Shown piece after piece: positions 1-6,303 of a stretch of DNA of 6,819 bases (the first letter of the stretch is position 1; every line of letters begins with the position of its first letter). Made by a program: the position numbers and the translations under genes. The DNA comes from Bacillota bacterium (GTDB taxonomy: Bacteria; Bacillota_I; Bacilli_A; Acholeplasmatales; UBA5453), in assembly GCA_023436805.1 (NCBI GenBank), contig JAEZHT010000064.1:1-6819 (forward strand). The letters run 5' to 3'. The notes under the pieces were generated by a model. It saw only the letters and a list, made by a program, of their open reading frames with translations. It did no database searches and had not been told where the DNA came from.

Positions 1-738
1 CGTTTGGACCGTGAGTTTGGCATTGAACTGATCGCGACAGCCCCATCGGTTATATATCATGTCAATTTAACCAATGGTGATCAACTGGTCATCGATAACC
101 CTTCAAAATTACCAACCCCTCAAGAAATTGAGTCGATTGAAGAACCTTATGTTACAGCAACCATCATGTGCCCTTCCGATTACGTGGGTGCAGTCATGGA
201 CTTGGCTCAACGTAAACGTGGGTTATTCATGGACATGAATTACTTGGATAAAACACGTGTCATGATTCACTATGAATTGCCATTATCCGAAATCGTTTAT
301 GACTTTTTTGATAAATTAAAATCCAGTACCCGTGGTTATGCATCCTTTGACTATGAGATTGGTGATTATAAGGAATCCCGTCTCCAAAAGATGGACATCT
401 TACTCAATGGCGATGTTGTCGATGCTTTATCGCTCATTGTCCACAGAGATTTTGCTTACCAAAGAGGTAAAGTCATTTGTGAAAAATTAAAAGAATTGAT
501 ACCACGTCAAATGTTTGAAATTCCTGTTCAAGCCGCAGTTGGTAATAAGATCATTGCGAGAGAAACCATCAAAGCGATGCGTAAAGACGTATTGGCTAAA
601 TGTTATGGTGGGGATATTTCACGTAAACGTAAACTATTAGAGAAACAAAAAGAAGGTAAGAAGAAGATGAAAGCGGTAGGTTCGGTCGACGTTCCTCAAG
701 AAGCATTCCTCGCTATCTTATCCAATTCAGAAGAATAA
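1..738 (+). CDS. lepA: Elongation factor 4 (LepA), C-terminal part, 5' end outside window
   Basis: LepA/EF4 is a ribosome-associated translational GTPase, close to EF-G, that acts on elongating or stalled ribosomes. The window holds only the last 245 codons of a protein usually about 600 residues long; the GTPase domain lies upstream. Visible in order: the end of domain II/III with FGIELIATAPSVIY (about residues 6-19), the EF-G-like domain V (about 47-130, starting EEPYVTATIMCPSDYVG), and the LepA-specific C-terminal domain (about 133-240) with the signature stretches LIPRQMFEIPVQA, GNKIIARETIKA, CYGGDISRKRKLLEKQKEGKK and GSVDVPQEAF. These are near-invariant in the family, so the identification is secure. 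The frame is open from base 1 (CGT TTG GAC), so the TTG at position 4 is an internal leucine and not a start. It ends in TAA and is followed at once by a terminator, so it is a separate housekeeping transcription unit from the operon downstream. Confidence 0.97.
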   Translation, partial: RLDREFGIELIATAPSVIYHVNLTNGDQLVIDNPSKLPTPQEIESIEEPYVTATIMCPSDYVGAVMDLAQRKRGLFMDMNYLDKTRVMIHYELPLSEIVYDFFDKLKSSTRGYASFDYEIGDYKESRLQKMDILLNGDVVDALSLIVHRDFAYQRGKVICEKLKELIPRQMFEIPVQAAVGNKIIARETIKAMRKDVLAKCYGGDISRKRKLLEKQKEGKKKMKAVGSVDVPQEAFLAILSNSEE

Positions 739-763
739 CATCCCAACCCGGGATGTTTTTTTT
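737..763 (+). terminator. Intrinsic terminator of lepA
   Basis: Stem AACATCCC (737-744), loop AACCC, complementary arm GGGATGTT (750-757), then an unbroken run of eight T (756-763), with the last two stem bases shared with the T run. This is a textbook Rho-independent terminator. The left arm starts within the lepA stop codon (736-738), so no sequence is spent between stop and hairpin. It isolates lepA from the carbohydrate operon. Confidence 0.93.
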
Positions 764-1000
764 ATTTTATCCATGATGTAAATCAATCATACATGTGTAA
801 ATCTACGTATATCGATATATAAAAAACATTCTACAATTCAACCGTGGTATGTATAAATATCATTTTTTCATGTGTATTTCATCGGTATTAACGCCAGTTT
901 AACACTGATTATAAGCGGTGAATAGCCCAATAATAGATTTTTAAATGTATACAGATTTCTACGCAATGTAAAAAACTAATCTAAATTCATTTTAAACCAT
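764..1000. other. AT-rich intergenic spacer upstream of the operon
   Basis: About 240 bp with no open frame of note on either strand and no tRNA or other recognisable RNA. It contains the palindrome ATATCGATAT (809-818), two copies of TACATGT across the wider spacer (790-796 and 1017-1023), and the imperfect direct repeat listed separately at 935-970. Its length is generous for a spacer in such a compact region, which leaves room for upstream regulator binding, but no single element here is certain. Confidence 0.6.
935..970. repeat. Imperfect direct repeat, candidate AraC-family operator
   Basis: AGATTT occurs at 935-940 and 953-958, and AATGTA at 944-949 and 965-970. The two half-copies therefore repeat the order AGATTT...AATGTA at offsets of 18 and 21 bp, close to two DNA turns, as is typical of paired half-sites bound by AraC-type dimers. 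The array sits about 30-65 bp upstream of the expected -35 position. AT-rich DNA produces such matches by chance, so this is only a candidate site for the regulator encoded at 1081-1911. Confidence 0.3.
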
Positions 1001-1029
1001 ATATAAAAATATACGCTACATGTTATAAT
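1001..1029 (+). promoter_or_regulatory. Extended -10 promoter of the araC-galactanase operon
   Basis: TGTTATAAT at 1021-1029 is a perfect extended -10 (TG, one base, TATAAT). With a 17-bp spacer the -35 falls at 1001-1006 (ATATAA), which is a poor match to TTGACA. Transcription would start near 1036, giving a leader of about 45 nt before the ATG at 1081. A strong -10 with a weak -35 fits a promoter that depends on an activator, as expected beside an AraC-family gene. Confidence 0.65.
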
Positions 1030-1038
1030 CAAACCGGA

Positions 1039-1052
1039 TGTAAGCGTTTTTT
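1039..1052 (+). promoter_or_regulatory. Candidate cre site (CcpA catabolite repression)
   Basis: TGTAAGCGTTTTTT matches the Gram-positive cre consensus TGWAANCGNTNWCA at all defined positions except the last two (TT for CA); the left half with the central CG is perfect. It lies about 3-17 bp downstream of the predicted transcription start, a position where bound CcpA blocks initiation or elongation. A repressor site here makes sense for a sugar-catabolism operon. Another LacI-family repressor with a central CG could also use it. Confidence 0.5.
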
Positions 1053-1068
1053 CTATTATAATGAAAGT

Positions 1069-1076
1069 GAAGGTGG
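1069..1076 (+). promoter_or_regulatory. Ribosome binding site of the AraC-family gene
   Basis: GAAGGTGG, close to the anti-Shine-Dalgarno complement, ends 4 nt before the ATG at 1081 (the AAGG core is 7 nt away). It supports that ATG as the start. Confidence 0.75.
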
Positions 1077-1080
1077 CTGT

Positions 1081-1911
1081 ATGAACTCGATAGATAGCCT
1101 ACTCGTGGCAAATTTTACTGAATTATCTTTATATGAATGTGGCAGAGAAAAGTGTCAACCAGACAAACGCATTCTCATGGACATCAAACCATATCATATT
1201 TTTCATTATGTGCTTTATGGTTCAGGTGTGTTCATCTTGAATGCGAAAAAATATTTTCTGAAAAAGGGCGATTTATTTTATGTTCCACCTGGATATACTG
1301 CACAGTATTATCCGGATGCGAATGACCCTTGGATTTATGTTTGGATTGGATTCAATGGATCGCGTTCAGATGACTATTTGAGTCGAATTGGTTTGTCATT
1401 AGATCAACCCATTTATCACGATGCTAAATCCCTTGAACTCAAAGCATTGTTCAATGATTTGGCCGATAAATATAACCATTCAAAATACTTAACCATCGAA
1501 TCACTATCGGTATTCATGAGTATTTTATATCGTATGCTCATCAGTAATCGTAAAAAAGATGTTCTATTAAGTTCAAAAGAGACGCATATACGCATGGCAA
1601 AACAATTCATGGAAAACAATTTCCAGTTCAAAATCAAAATTACGGATATCGCCAATGCTTTATCGTTGAGCCCGAACTATTTAGCCAACATCTTTAAAGA
1701 ACAACTAGGAATCTCACCAAAAGAGTATCTCACAGAATACCGCATGCAAAAAGCGAGCCAATACTTAATCAATTCATCGATGCCTATCAAAGAAATCGCA
1801 TCCAAGGTTGGTTATGACAATGCATTACATTTTTCTGCAGAGTTTAAGCGTATCAAGAAGGTTTCACCAACCTTATATCAAAAAAACAATCAATTGACGG
1901 AGGAATCATGA
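1081..1911 (+). CDS. AraC/XylS-family transcriptional regulator
   Basis: Predicted sugar-responsive DNA-binding activator, 276 residues, a usual length for the family, with no signal peptide or membrane segment. The N-terminal half (about 15-150) is a cupin-type ligand-binding domain, shown by HYVLYGSGVFILN (42-54), KKGDLFYVPPG (61-71) and the following DPWIYVWIGFNG (82-93), a pattern common in AraC-type regulators of oligosaccharide operons. The C-terminal part (about 168-268) has two helix-turn-helix motifs: ITDIANALSLSPNYLANIFKE (about 187-207) and IKEIASKVGYDNALHFSAEF (about 236-255), followed by the family ending KKVSPTLYQ. It is the first gene of the operon and its TGA stop overlaps the ATG of the galactanase gene (ATGA), so the two are probably translationally coupled and the regulator autoregulated. 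The inducer is likely galactose or a galacto-oligosaccharide, inferred only from the neighbours. Confidence 0.92.
   Translation: MNSIDSLLVANFTELSLYECGREKCQPDKRILMDIKPYHIFHYVLYGSGVFILNAKKYFLKKGDLFYVPPGYTAQYYPDANDPWIYVWIGFNGSRSDDYLSRIGLSLDQPIYHDAKSLELKALFNDLADKYNHSKYLTIESLSVFMSILYRMLISNRKKDVLLSSKETHIRMAKQFMENNFQFKIKITDIANALSLSPNYLANIFKEQLGISPKEYLTEYRMQKASQYLINSSMPIKEIASKVGYDNALHFSAEFKRIKKVSPTLYQKNNQLTEES
1899..1903 (+). promoter_or_regulatory. Ribosome binding site of the galactanase gene
   Basis: GGAGG lies inside the last codons of the regulator gene, 4 nt before the ATG at 1908. It fixes that ATG as the start despite the 4-nt overlap with the upstream gene, and the ATG opens directly into a lipoprotein signal peptide. 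Confidence 0.8.
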
Positions 1912-3956
1912 GAAAACACATCACCTTATTCATCATCACTTTACTATTCACCATCACTTTAGTGGCTTGTCAATCCAAAGGCTATGTGGATTACATGGAT
2001 AAACCGATCACATATACACCAACCATTGGTACCAAGCGAAATAATGAATCTATTGCCGATTTAAAAGTCATTTACAATGACGATACAGCGGACCAAATCC
2101 AAGTGTTGCCTGTAGACTTACCGGATGATTTCATCATTGGTGTGGATATGTCATCGATTATGGATGTTTTAGCCAAAGGTGGCGTATTCTACAATGCCAA
2201 TGGCGAAGAACAAGACGTCTTTGAAATATTAAAAGATTATGGCGTCAATTACGTCAGAATTCGTTTGTGGCACAACCCTACCAATGAAAATGGTTTAGGT
2301 TTTGGTGGCGGTAACAATGATACCGAAACTGGCATTGAGATAGCGAAAAAAGCAGCACGTGTTGGTATGAGAATTGCTCTCGATTTCCACTATAGTGACT
2401 TTTGGGCAGACCCATCCAAACAAAGTATCCCACGCGCTTGGACTGGTTTTACAGATGAACAAGTCGTAGATGCTATATATAAATATACAAAAGATACCTT
2501 GAAAGCATTTGAGAAAGCCGGTGTAAGACCACATATGGTTCAAATCGGTAATGAGATCAATAACGGCATGGTTTACCCTAATGGCAACATCGCAACACGA
2601 GGATACCGTCGATTGGCTATGTTCTTGAATGCCGGCCTTCAAGCTGTAAAAGAAATCAGTCCAAACATCAAGACCGTCATTCATTTAGCAGAAGGGGCTT
2701 CTGAGCAACGTTTAACCTACTTTTTCGATAAAATGGTTGAAAACAATGTCGAATTTGACATCATTGGTTTATCTTATTATTCATTTTGGCATGGTACACT
2801 TGAACAATTTCAACAAACATTGACATCTCTAGAAGCGCGATACCCACAACAAATCGCCGTCATGGAGTACTCCTATGGCTATACCGATTATAGCAATGAG
2901 TTTTCTGCCAACATTTACTCCTCGGAAATGGAGTCTGAGGGTGGTTATAAAACATCGATGCAAGGCCAAGCCAGTTACATCCGTGATGTCAACGCTGCCA
3001 TCGCATCCATAGAATCCGGTATTGGTTCATTTTACTGGGAACCCGCTTGGTTAGCAGTCAGTGGTGCAGGTTGGGCAAGCAGTGGCGCGATTGAATATTT
3101 AACCGCCCAAGGAGATGATGTTTCCTCGATTGGTAAAGCATCGTGGGCAAATCAAGCATTGTTCAGCTTTTCTGGCAAAGTGTTGCCGAGTTTAAATGTA
3201 TTTAATTTAATGAGAACATCCACATTCGATGATGAACAGATTGAAACACTGGAAACTGAATTGTCTGTGGTCATCAATATTCGTGCAGACGAAACCTTAC
3301 CAACGCATACCATCGCATATACCTCACTCGATCGCCGTACCTTGGTACCCATCACTTGGAATACCACTGAATTAGCACAAATCCAAGGGGCTGGTAATTA
3401 TACCATCCATGGCACTGTTACCCAAGGCAATCAAACTTTAAATGTGGTTTGCCAAGTCGAAGCGTATGAAAATTACTTAGTCAATGGCAGCTTTGAAGAA
3501 GGCGGTAAAGTCACAGCCGATGTGAAGGATTTCAGTTTAGTCAATGGTTGGTCTGTGACACAAAATATCACAGGTGCCGTAAAGATTGAAAGTAAAAACC
3601 CACGTACGACCGATAATAACGGACACAATAATTTAAACATTTGGGCCTCAGCTGCCTATGAATTCAGTGTTTATCAAACCGTCACCCTACAACCAGGCAC
3701 CTATACTTTGGTGGTATATGGCCGAAGTGCGATGAATGGTGAAGTCAATCGTCCGAATGTACAGTTGTATGTTGGTAATGGCAGTACGAATTTGTTTGAA
3801 CAAACGTTTGTATACGGCGCATCTTGGAGTGAATGGCAAAAAAATGAAATGACATTCACAATCACTGAAGCTGTTACTGTTCAAATCGGACTTAAAGGCA
3901 GTGGTGCAGCCACCGCATGGGCGCATTTTGATGATTTCGCCCTCAAATCGTTGTAG
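1908..3956 (+). CDS. ganB: Lipoprotein arabinogalactan endo-beta-1,4-galactanase (GH53) with C-terminal accessory domains
   Basis: Predicted to hydrolyse internal beta-1,4-galactosidic bonds of galactan / type I arabinogalactan outside the cell. The 682 residues begin with a lipoprotein signal peptide (basic MRKH, hydrophobic core, lipobox LVAC with Cys21 as lipidation site), so the enzyme is membrane-anchored. A linker (22-72) leads to the GH53 barrel (about 75-435): FIIGVDMSS (75-83), NYVRIRLWHNP (114-124), LDFHYSDFWADP (158-169), acid/base Glu216 in QIGNEINNG and nucleophile Glu320 in AVMEYSYGY, with SFYWEPAW (374-381) near the barrel end. Residues about 440-520 resemble a bacterial Ig-like (Big_4-type) domain, with GNYTIHGTV (496-504). 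Residues about 521-682 form a beta-rich jelly-roll-like module (from NYLVNGSFEEGG to WAHFDDFAL), plausibly galactan-binding and CBM61-like, since CBM61 is known next to GH53. Single-domain family members are about 400 residues, so this one is extended. The symbol follows B. subtilis. The GH53 call is firm; the module family is tentative. Confidence 0.93.
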   Translation: MRKHITLFIITLLFTITLVACQSKGYVDYMDKPITYTPTIGTKRNNESIADLKVIYNDDTADQIQVLPVDLPDDFIIGVDMSSIMDVLAKGGVFYNANGEEQDVFEILKDYGVNYVRIRLWHNPTNENGLGFGGGNNDTETGIEIAKKAARVGMRIALDFHYSDFWADPSKQSIPRAWTGFTDEQVVDAIYKYTKDTLKAFEKAGVRPHMVQIGNEINNGMVYPNGNIATRGYRRLAMFLNAGLQAVKEISPNIKTVIHLAEGASEQRLTYFFDKMVENNVEFDIIGLSYYSFWHGTLEQFQQTLTSLEARYPQQIAVMEYSYGYTDYSNEFSANIYSSEMESEGGYKTSMQGQASYIRDVNAAIASIESGIGSFYWEPAWLAVSGAGWASSGAIEYLTAQGDDVSSIGKASWANQALFSFSGKVLPSLNVFNLMRTSTFDDEQIETLETELSVVINIRADETLPTHTIAYTSLDRRTLVPITWNTTELAQIQGAGNYTIHGTVTQGNQTLNVVCQVEAYENYLVNGSFEEGGKVTADVKDFSLVNGWSVTQNITGAVKIESKNPRTTDNNGHNNLNIWASAAYEFSVYQTVTLQPGTYTLVVYGRSAMNGEVNRPNVQLYVGNGSTNLFEQTFVYGASWSEWQKNEMTFTITEAVTVQIGLKGSGAATAWAHFDDFALKSL

Positions 3957-3960
3957 GTGA
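3955..3960 (+). promoter_or_regulatory. Ribosome binding site of the GH2 gene
   Basis: AGGTGA begins inside the TAG stop codon of the galactanase gene and ends 3 nt before the ATG at 3964. The genes are only 7 bp apart, so they are cotranscribed and probably translationally coupled. The site is weaker and closer to its start than that of the sugar-binding protein gene. Confidence 0.6.
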
Positions 3961-3963
3961 CTC

Positions 3964-6264
3964 ATGAGAACAATCACCCCCTTAAATTATGGGTGGCGCT
4001 TTGGTAAAAAAACAGACGATTTGCTCAACATGCATGCGGATGATACCCACCTACCACTGGTTGATATTCCGCATTCCAACGCCACTTTAGGATACAACAA
4101 TTACACAGAATCGGTATATCAAATTGAGAGTATATACCGTAAGCAAGTCAATATTAAAAAAGTTAATGATAGAAGACACTTCATTCGTTTCGAAGGTGTG
4201 TTACACCGTGCCGATGTCTATTTGAATGATCACCATGTTGGTAGACACGATGGCGGTTATACCGCCTTTGAATTTGAAGTCACTGACTATATCATCGATG
4301 GGGAAAATACCCTCATCGTGTCGGTGGATTCTAGAGAAACATTGAATATACCCCCGTTTGGAAAAACCATCGATTATTTGACATATGGTGGGATTTACCG
4401 TGAAGTTTATTGGATTGAAACCCCTGAAAACCACATCAAACATGTGCATGTCACATTAAAAGAAACGAACCCAGTTCCAAAATTGTCTTTTGATATTCAA
4501 GCTTCTGGTGGAGAAAAAGTGACCATTCAAATTGAAAAACAAGGTCAATCCATCCATCAAGCATCATATAAACTCGGTGATGACATCACCATGTGCCCTA
4601 AAATCGAATTGTGGGACATCGATGCACCACATATGTATACCATCCATGTGATTTTAGATGATGACAAGTATACCTTTAAAACCGGTTTTAAAACCAGTGA
4701 GTTCAAGTCAGATGGCTTTTACTTGAATGGTAAAAAAATTAAAATCGTCGGGTTAAACCGTCATCAAATATACCCTTATATGGGCTATGCAATGCCAAAA
4801 AATGGACAAATCGAGGATGTAAAACTCCTTAAATCTTTGGGCAACGCTGTGAGAACTTCCCATTACCCACAAAGCAAGCATTTTTTAGATGCTTGTGACG
4901 CCTTAGGTGTGTTGGTGTTCACCGAAGCGCCAGGGTGGCAATATGTAGGTGACAATGCTTGGCAATCCGCCTACTTAAATCAAGTTCAAGAAATGATTCA
5001 AGAACAACAACACCACCCATCGATCATCTTATGGGGTGTTAGGGTCAATGAATCTGGGGATTGTGATGCCTTGTATCAAGCATCCAACGCATTATCGAAA
5101 TCGCTTGATTCAAGACAGACGGGTGGGGTACGCTGTTTCAGTTTCTCAAAACTGTATGAAGATGTTTATACTTATAATGATTTTTTCCATAACGGTTCAA
5201 ATGATTATATGAAATCCATTGATGCTGTGATGGATGGTAATCCCCCTTACCTCATCACAGAATTCAATGGACACATGTTTCCAACGAAGTCATTCGATAC
5301 GCCTACTAGAAAATTAGAACACGCATTGAGATACGCACACATCCTCAATGCACACTTGGGTGACCCACGCGTCTCTGGTAGTTTTGGATGGCAATTTGTG
5401 GATTACAACACCCATGAACAATTCGGTAGTGGGGATCACATCTGTTATCATGGCGTTTATGACGCTTTTAGATTACCTAAACCTGCAGCCCATATTTATC
5501 TATCCCAACAAGAAAAACCGCATTTGTATGTTTTAAATAGCATGGATATTGGCGATTATGACGCTGGATTCATCGAAAAAATGGTCATCGCCACCAATTG
5601 TGATTTTGTTGAGGTGTATCAAAATGAACGAAAGATTGGACAATTCTATCCAGATAAAAAAACGTTCCCACACCTAAAACACCCACCGATCATCATTGAT
5701 GACTTTTATGGGGATGCTTATGATTCGTTGAATTTACCGAAACAAACCGTCGAACGTTTGAAAAACATGGCTAAAGATATGGCCAAACGCGGTGGGTTAG
5801 ACAAATTAACACCACAAGATACCTATGATCCGAAGGAACTCAACCTTGCCTGGCAAATGTATGGTAAGTACGTAGCCAATTGGGGTGCAGAATCATTCAC
5901 ATATACCATCATTGGTTACCATCACGGTTCATTGCTCAAACAAGTATTGGGCCCATACCGTGACTACACCATCCATATCCATGTCCATGAACCCATCATT
6001 GAAATATTGGATACATACGATGTGTGTAAAATCGATATCCAAGCCATCGATAACCTTGGAAACTTAAAACCGTATGCATTCGACATCATACAAGTTGAAA
6101 CGAATGATGTCTTAAGTGTTATTGGCGAATCGGTTGTCAGCCTAATCGGTGGCCAACGGTCAATTTGGGTGCGAAACATTCGTATTGGTGTAGGTATAGT
6201 AAGAATAAAGCACCGTGAAACCGTATTAGAAACAAAAATTGTGGTAAAACAAGGCTCAAACTAA
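3964..6264 (+). CDS. Glycoside hydrolase family 2 protein, probable beta-galactosidase
   Basis: Predicted cytoplasmic exo-acting enzyme (766 residues, no signal peptide) that would release galactose from imported galacto-oligosaccharides. Domain order is GH2-like: N-terminal sugar-binding jelly roll (about 1-155; HFIRFEGVLHRADVYLN 72-88, GGIYREVYWIE 142-152), Ig-like domain (about 157-245), TIM barrel (about 250-515), then a long C-terminal part. In the barrel: GLNRHQ (263-268), RTSHYP (297-302), acid/base Glu363 in WGVRVNES (357-364), nucleophile Glu433 in LITEFNGHMFPTK (430-442), and GSFGWQFVDYNTH (472-484). The C-terminal part has an Ig-like stretch (about 518-560), a charged, partly helical segment (about 565-635, with HPPIIIDDFYGD) and a final beta domain (about 670-762). 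The WGVR.NES and FNGHMFPTK forms differ from classical LacZ but match, from memory, a clostridial GH2 subgroup. Beta-galactosidase activity is inferred from the galactanase neighbour; beta-glucuronidase or another GH2 specificity is not excluded. Confidence 0.87.
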   Translation: MRTITPLNYGWRFGKKTDDLLNMHADDTHLPLVDIPHSNATLGYNNYTESVYQIESIYRKQVNIKKVNDRRHFIRFEGVLHRADVYLNDHHVGRHDGGYTAFEFEVTDYIIDGENTLIVSVDSRETLNIPPFGKTIDYLTYGGIYREVYWIETPENHIKHVHVTLKETNPVPKLSFDIQASGGEKVTIQIEKQGQSIHQASYKLGDDITMCPKIELWDIDAPHMYTIHVILDDDKYTFKTGFKTSEFKSDGFYLNGKKIKIVGLNRHQIYPYMGYAMPKNGQIEDVKLLKSLGNAVRTSHYPQSKHFLDACDALGVLVFTEAPGWQYVGDNAWQSAYLNQVQEMIQEQQHHPSIILWGVRVNESGDCDALYQASNALSKSLDSRQTGGVRCFSFSKLYEDVYTYNDFFHNGSNDYMKSIDAVMDGNPPYLITEFNGHMFPTKSFDTPTRKLEHALRYAHILNAHLGDPRVSGSFGWQFVDYNTHEQFGSGDHICYHGVYDAFRLPKPAAHIYLSQQEKPHLYVLNSMDIGDYDAGFIEKMVIATNCDFVEVYQNERKIGQFYPDKKTFPHLKHPPIIIDDFYGDAYDSLNLPKQTVERLKNMAKDMAKRGGLDKLTPQDTYDPKELNLAWQMYGKYVANWGAESFTYTIIGYHHGSLLKQVLGPYRDYTIHIHVHEPIIEILDTYDVCKIDIQAIDNLGNLKPYAFDIIQVETNDVLSVIGESVVSLIGGQRSIWVRNIRIGVGIVRIKHRETVLETKIVVKQGSN

Positions 6265-6277
6265 ACCAAAGTTTAGT
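6260..6277 (+). other. Intercistronic stem-loop between the GH2 and binding-protein genes
   Basis: ACTAAAC (6260-6266), loop CAAA, GTTTAGT (6271-6277): a perfect 7-bp stem starting just before the GH2 stop codon (TAA at 6262-6264). No T run follows (next bases CAATATAG), so it is not a normal intrinsic terminator. It could protect or delimit the mRNA 5' end of the binding-protein message after processing, or act as a weak attenuator. The stem is AT-rich and its stability modest. Confidence 0.45.
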
Positions 6278-6284
6278 CAATATA

Positions 6285-6299
6285 GAGGAGAAAAAGGAG
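6285..6299 (+). promoter_or_regulatory. Tandem Shine-Dalgarno sequences before the binding-protein gene
   Basis: GAGGAG (6285-6290) and AAGGAG (6294-6299) lie 13 and 4 nt upstream of the ATG at 6304, in a purine-only run. The proximal AAGGAG alone would suffice. The doubled site suggests strong translation initiation, as expected for a binding protein needed in excess over its transporter. Confidence 0.7.
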
Positions 6300-6303
6300 A
6301 AAA

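Noticed and set aside
4..6. TTG as a start codon for the first gene
   Set aside because: The frame is open to base 1 and the residues match the interior of LepA, so the gene starts outside the window.
809..818. Palindrome ATATCGATAT, and TACATGT copies at 790-796 and 1017-1023
   Set aside because: Short AT-rich palindromes are expected by chance in this spacer. There is no nearby promoter for the first, and no consistent spacing between the copies.
910..923. Second cre-like sequence TATAAGCGGTGAAT
   Set aside because: It shares AAGCG with the consensus but misses the leading TG and the closing CA, and it lies more than 100 bp upstream of the predicted start. The match is too weak to list as a site.
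1057..1062. Second TATAAT close to the regulator gene
   Set aside because: A start from here would fall in the Shine-Dalgarno at 1069-1076, leaving the mRNA without a usable ribosome binding site. There is no -35 at 1034-1039 (CCGGAT) and no TGn extension.
1909..1911. UGA as tryptophan (Mycoplasma code)
   Set aside because: The regulator ends naturally at this TGA after the normal AraC-family C-terminus, overlapping the next start. The long genes contain only TGG tryptophans and no internal TGA.
2295..2684. Open frame of 129 codons on the minus strand within the galactanase gene
   Set aside because: It lies wholly inside a well-supported coding region and runs antisense across the GH53 catalytic core. 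It resembles no protein I know. The other antisense frames, such as 3687-3977 and 6137-6361, are rejected for the same reasons.
6260..6277. Hairpin as intrinsic terminator of the operon
   Set aside because: There is no T run after the stem, the stem is AT-rich, and a gene of the same pathway follows within 30 bp.
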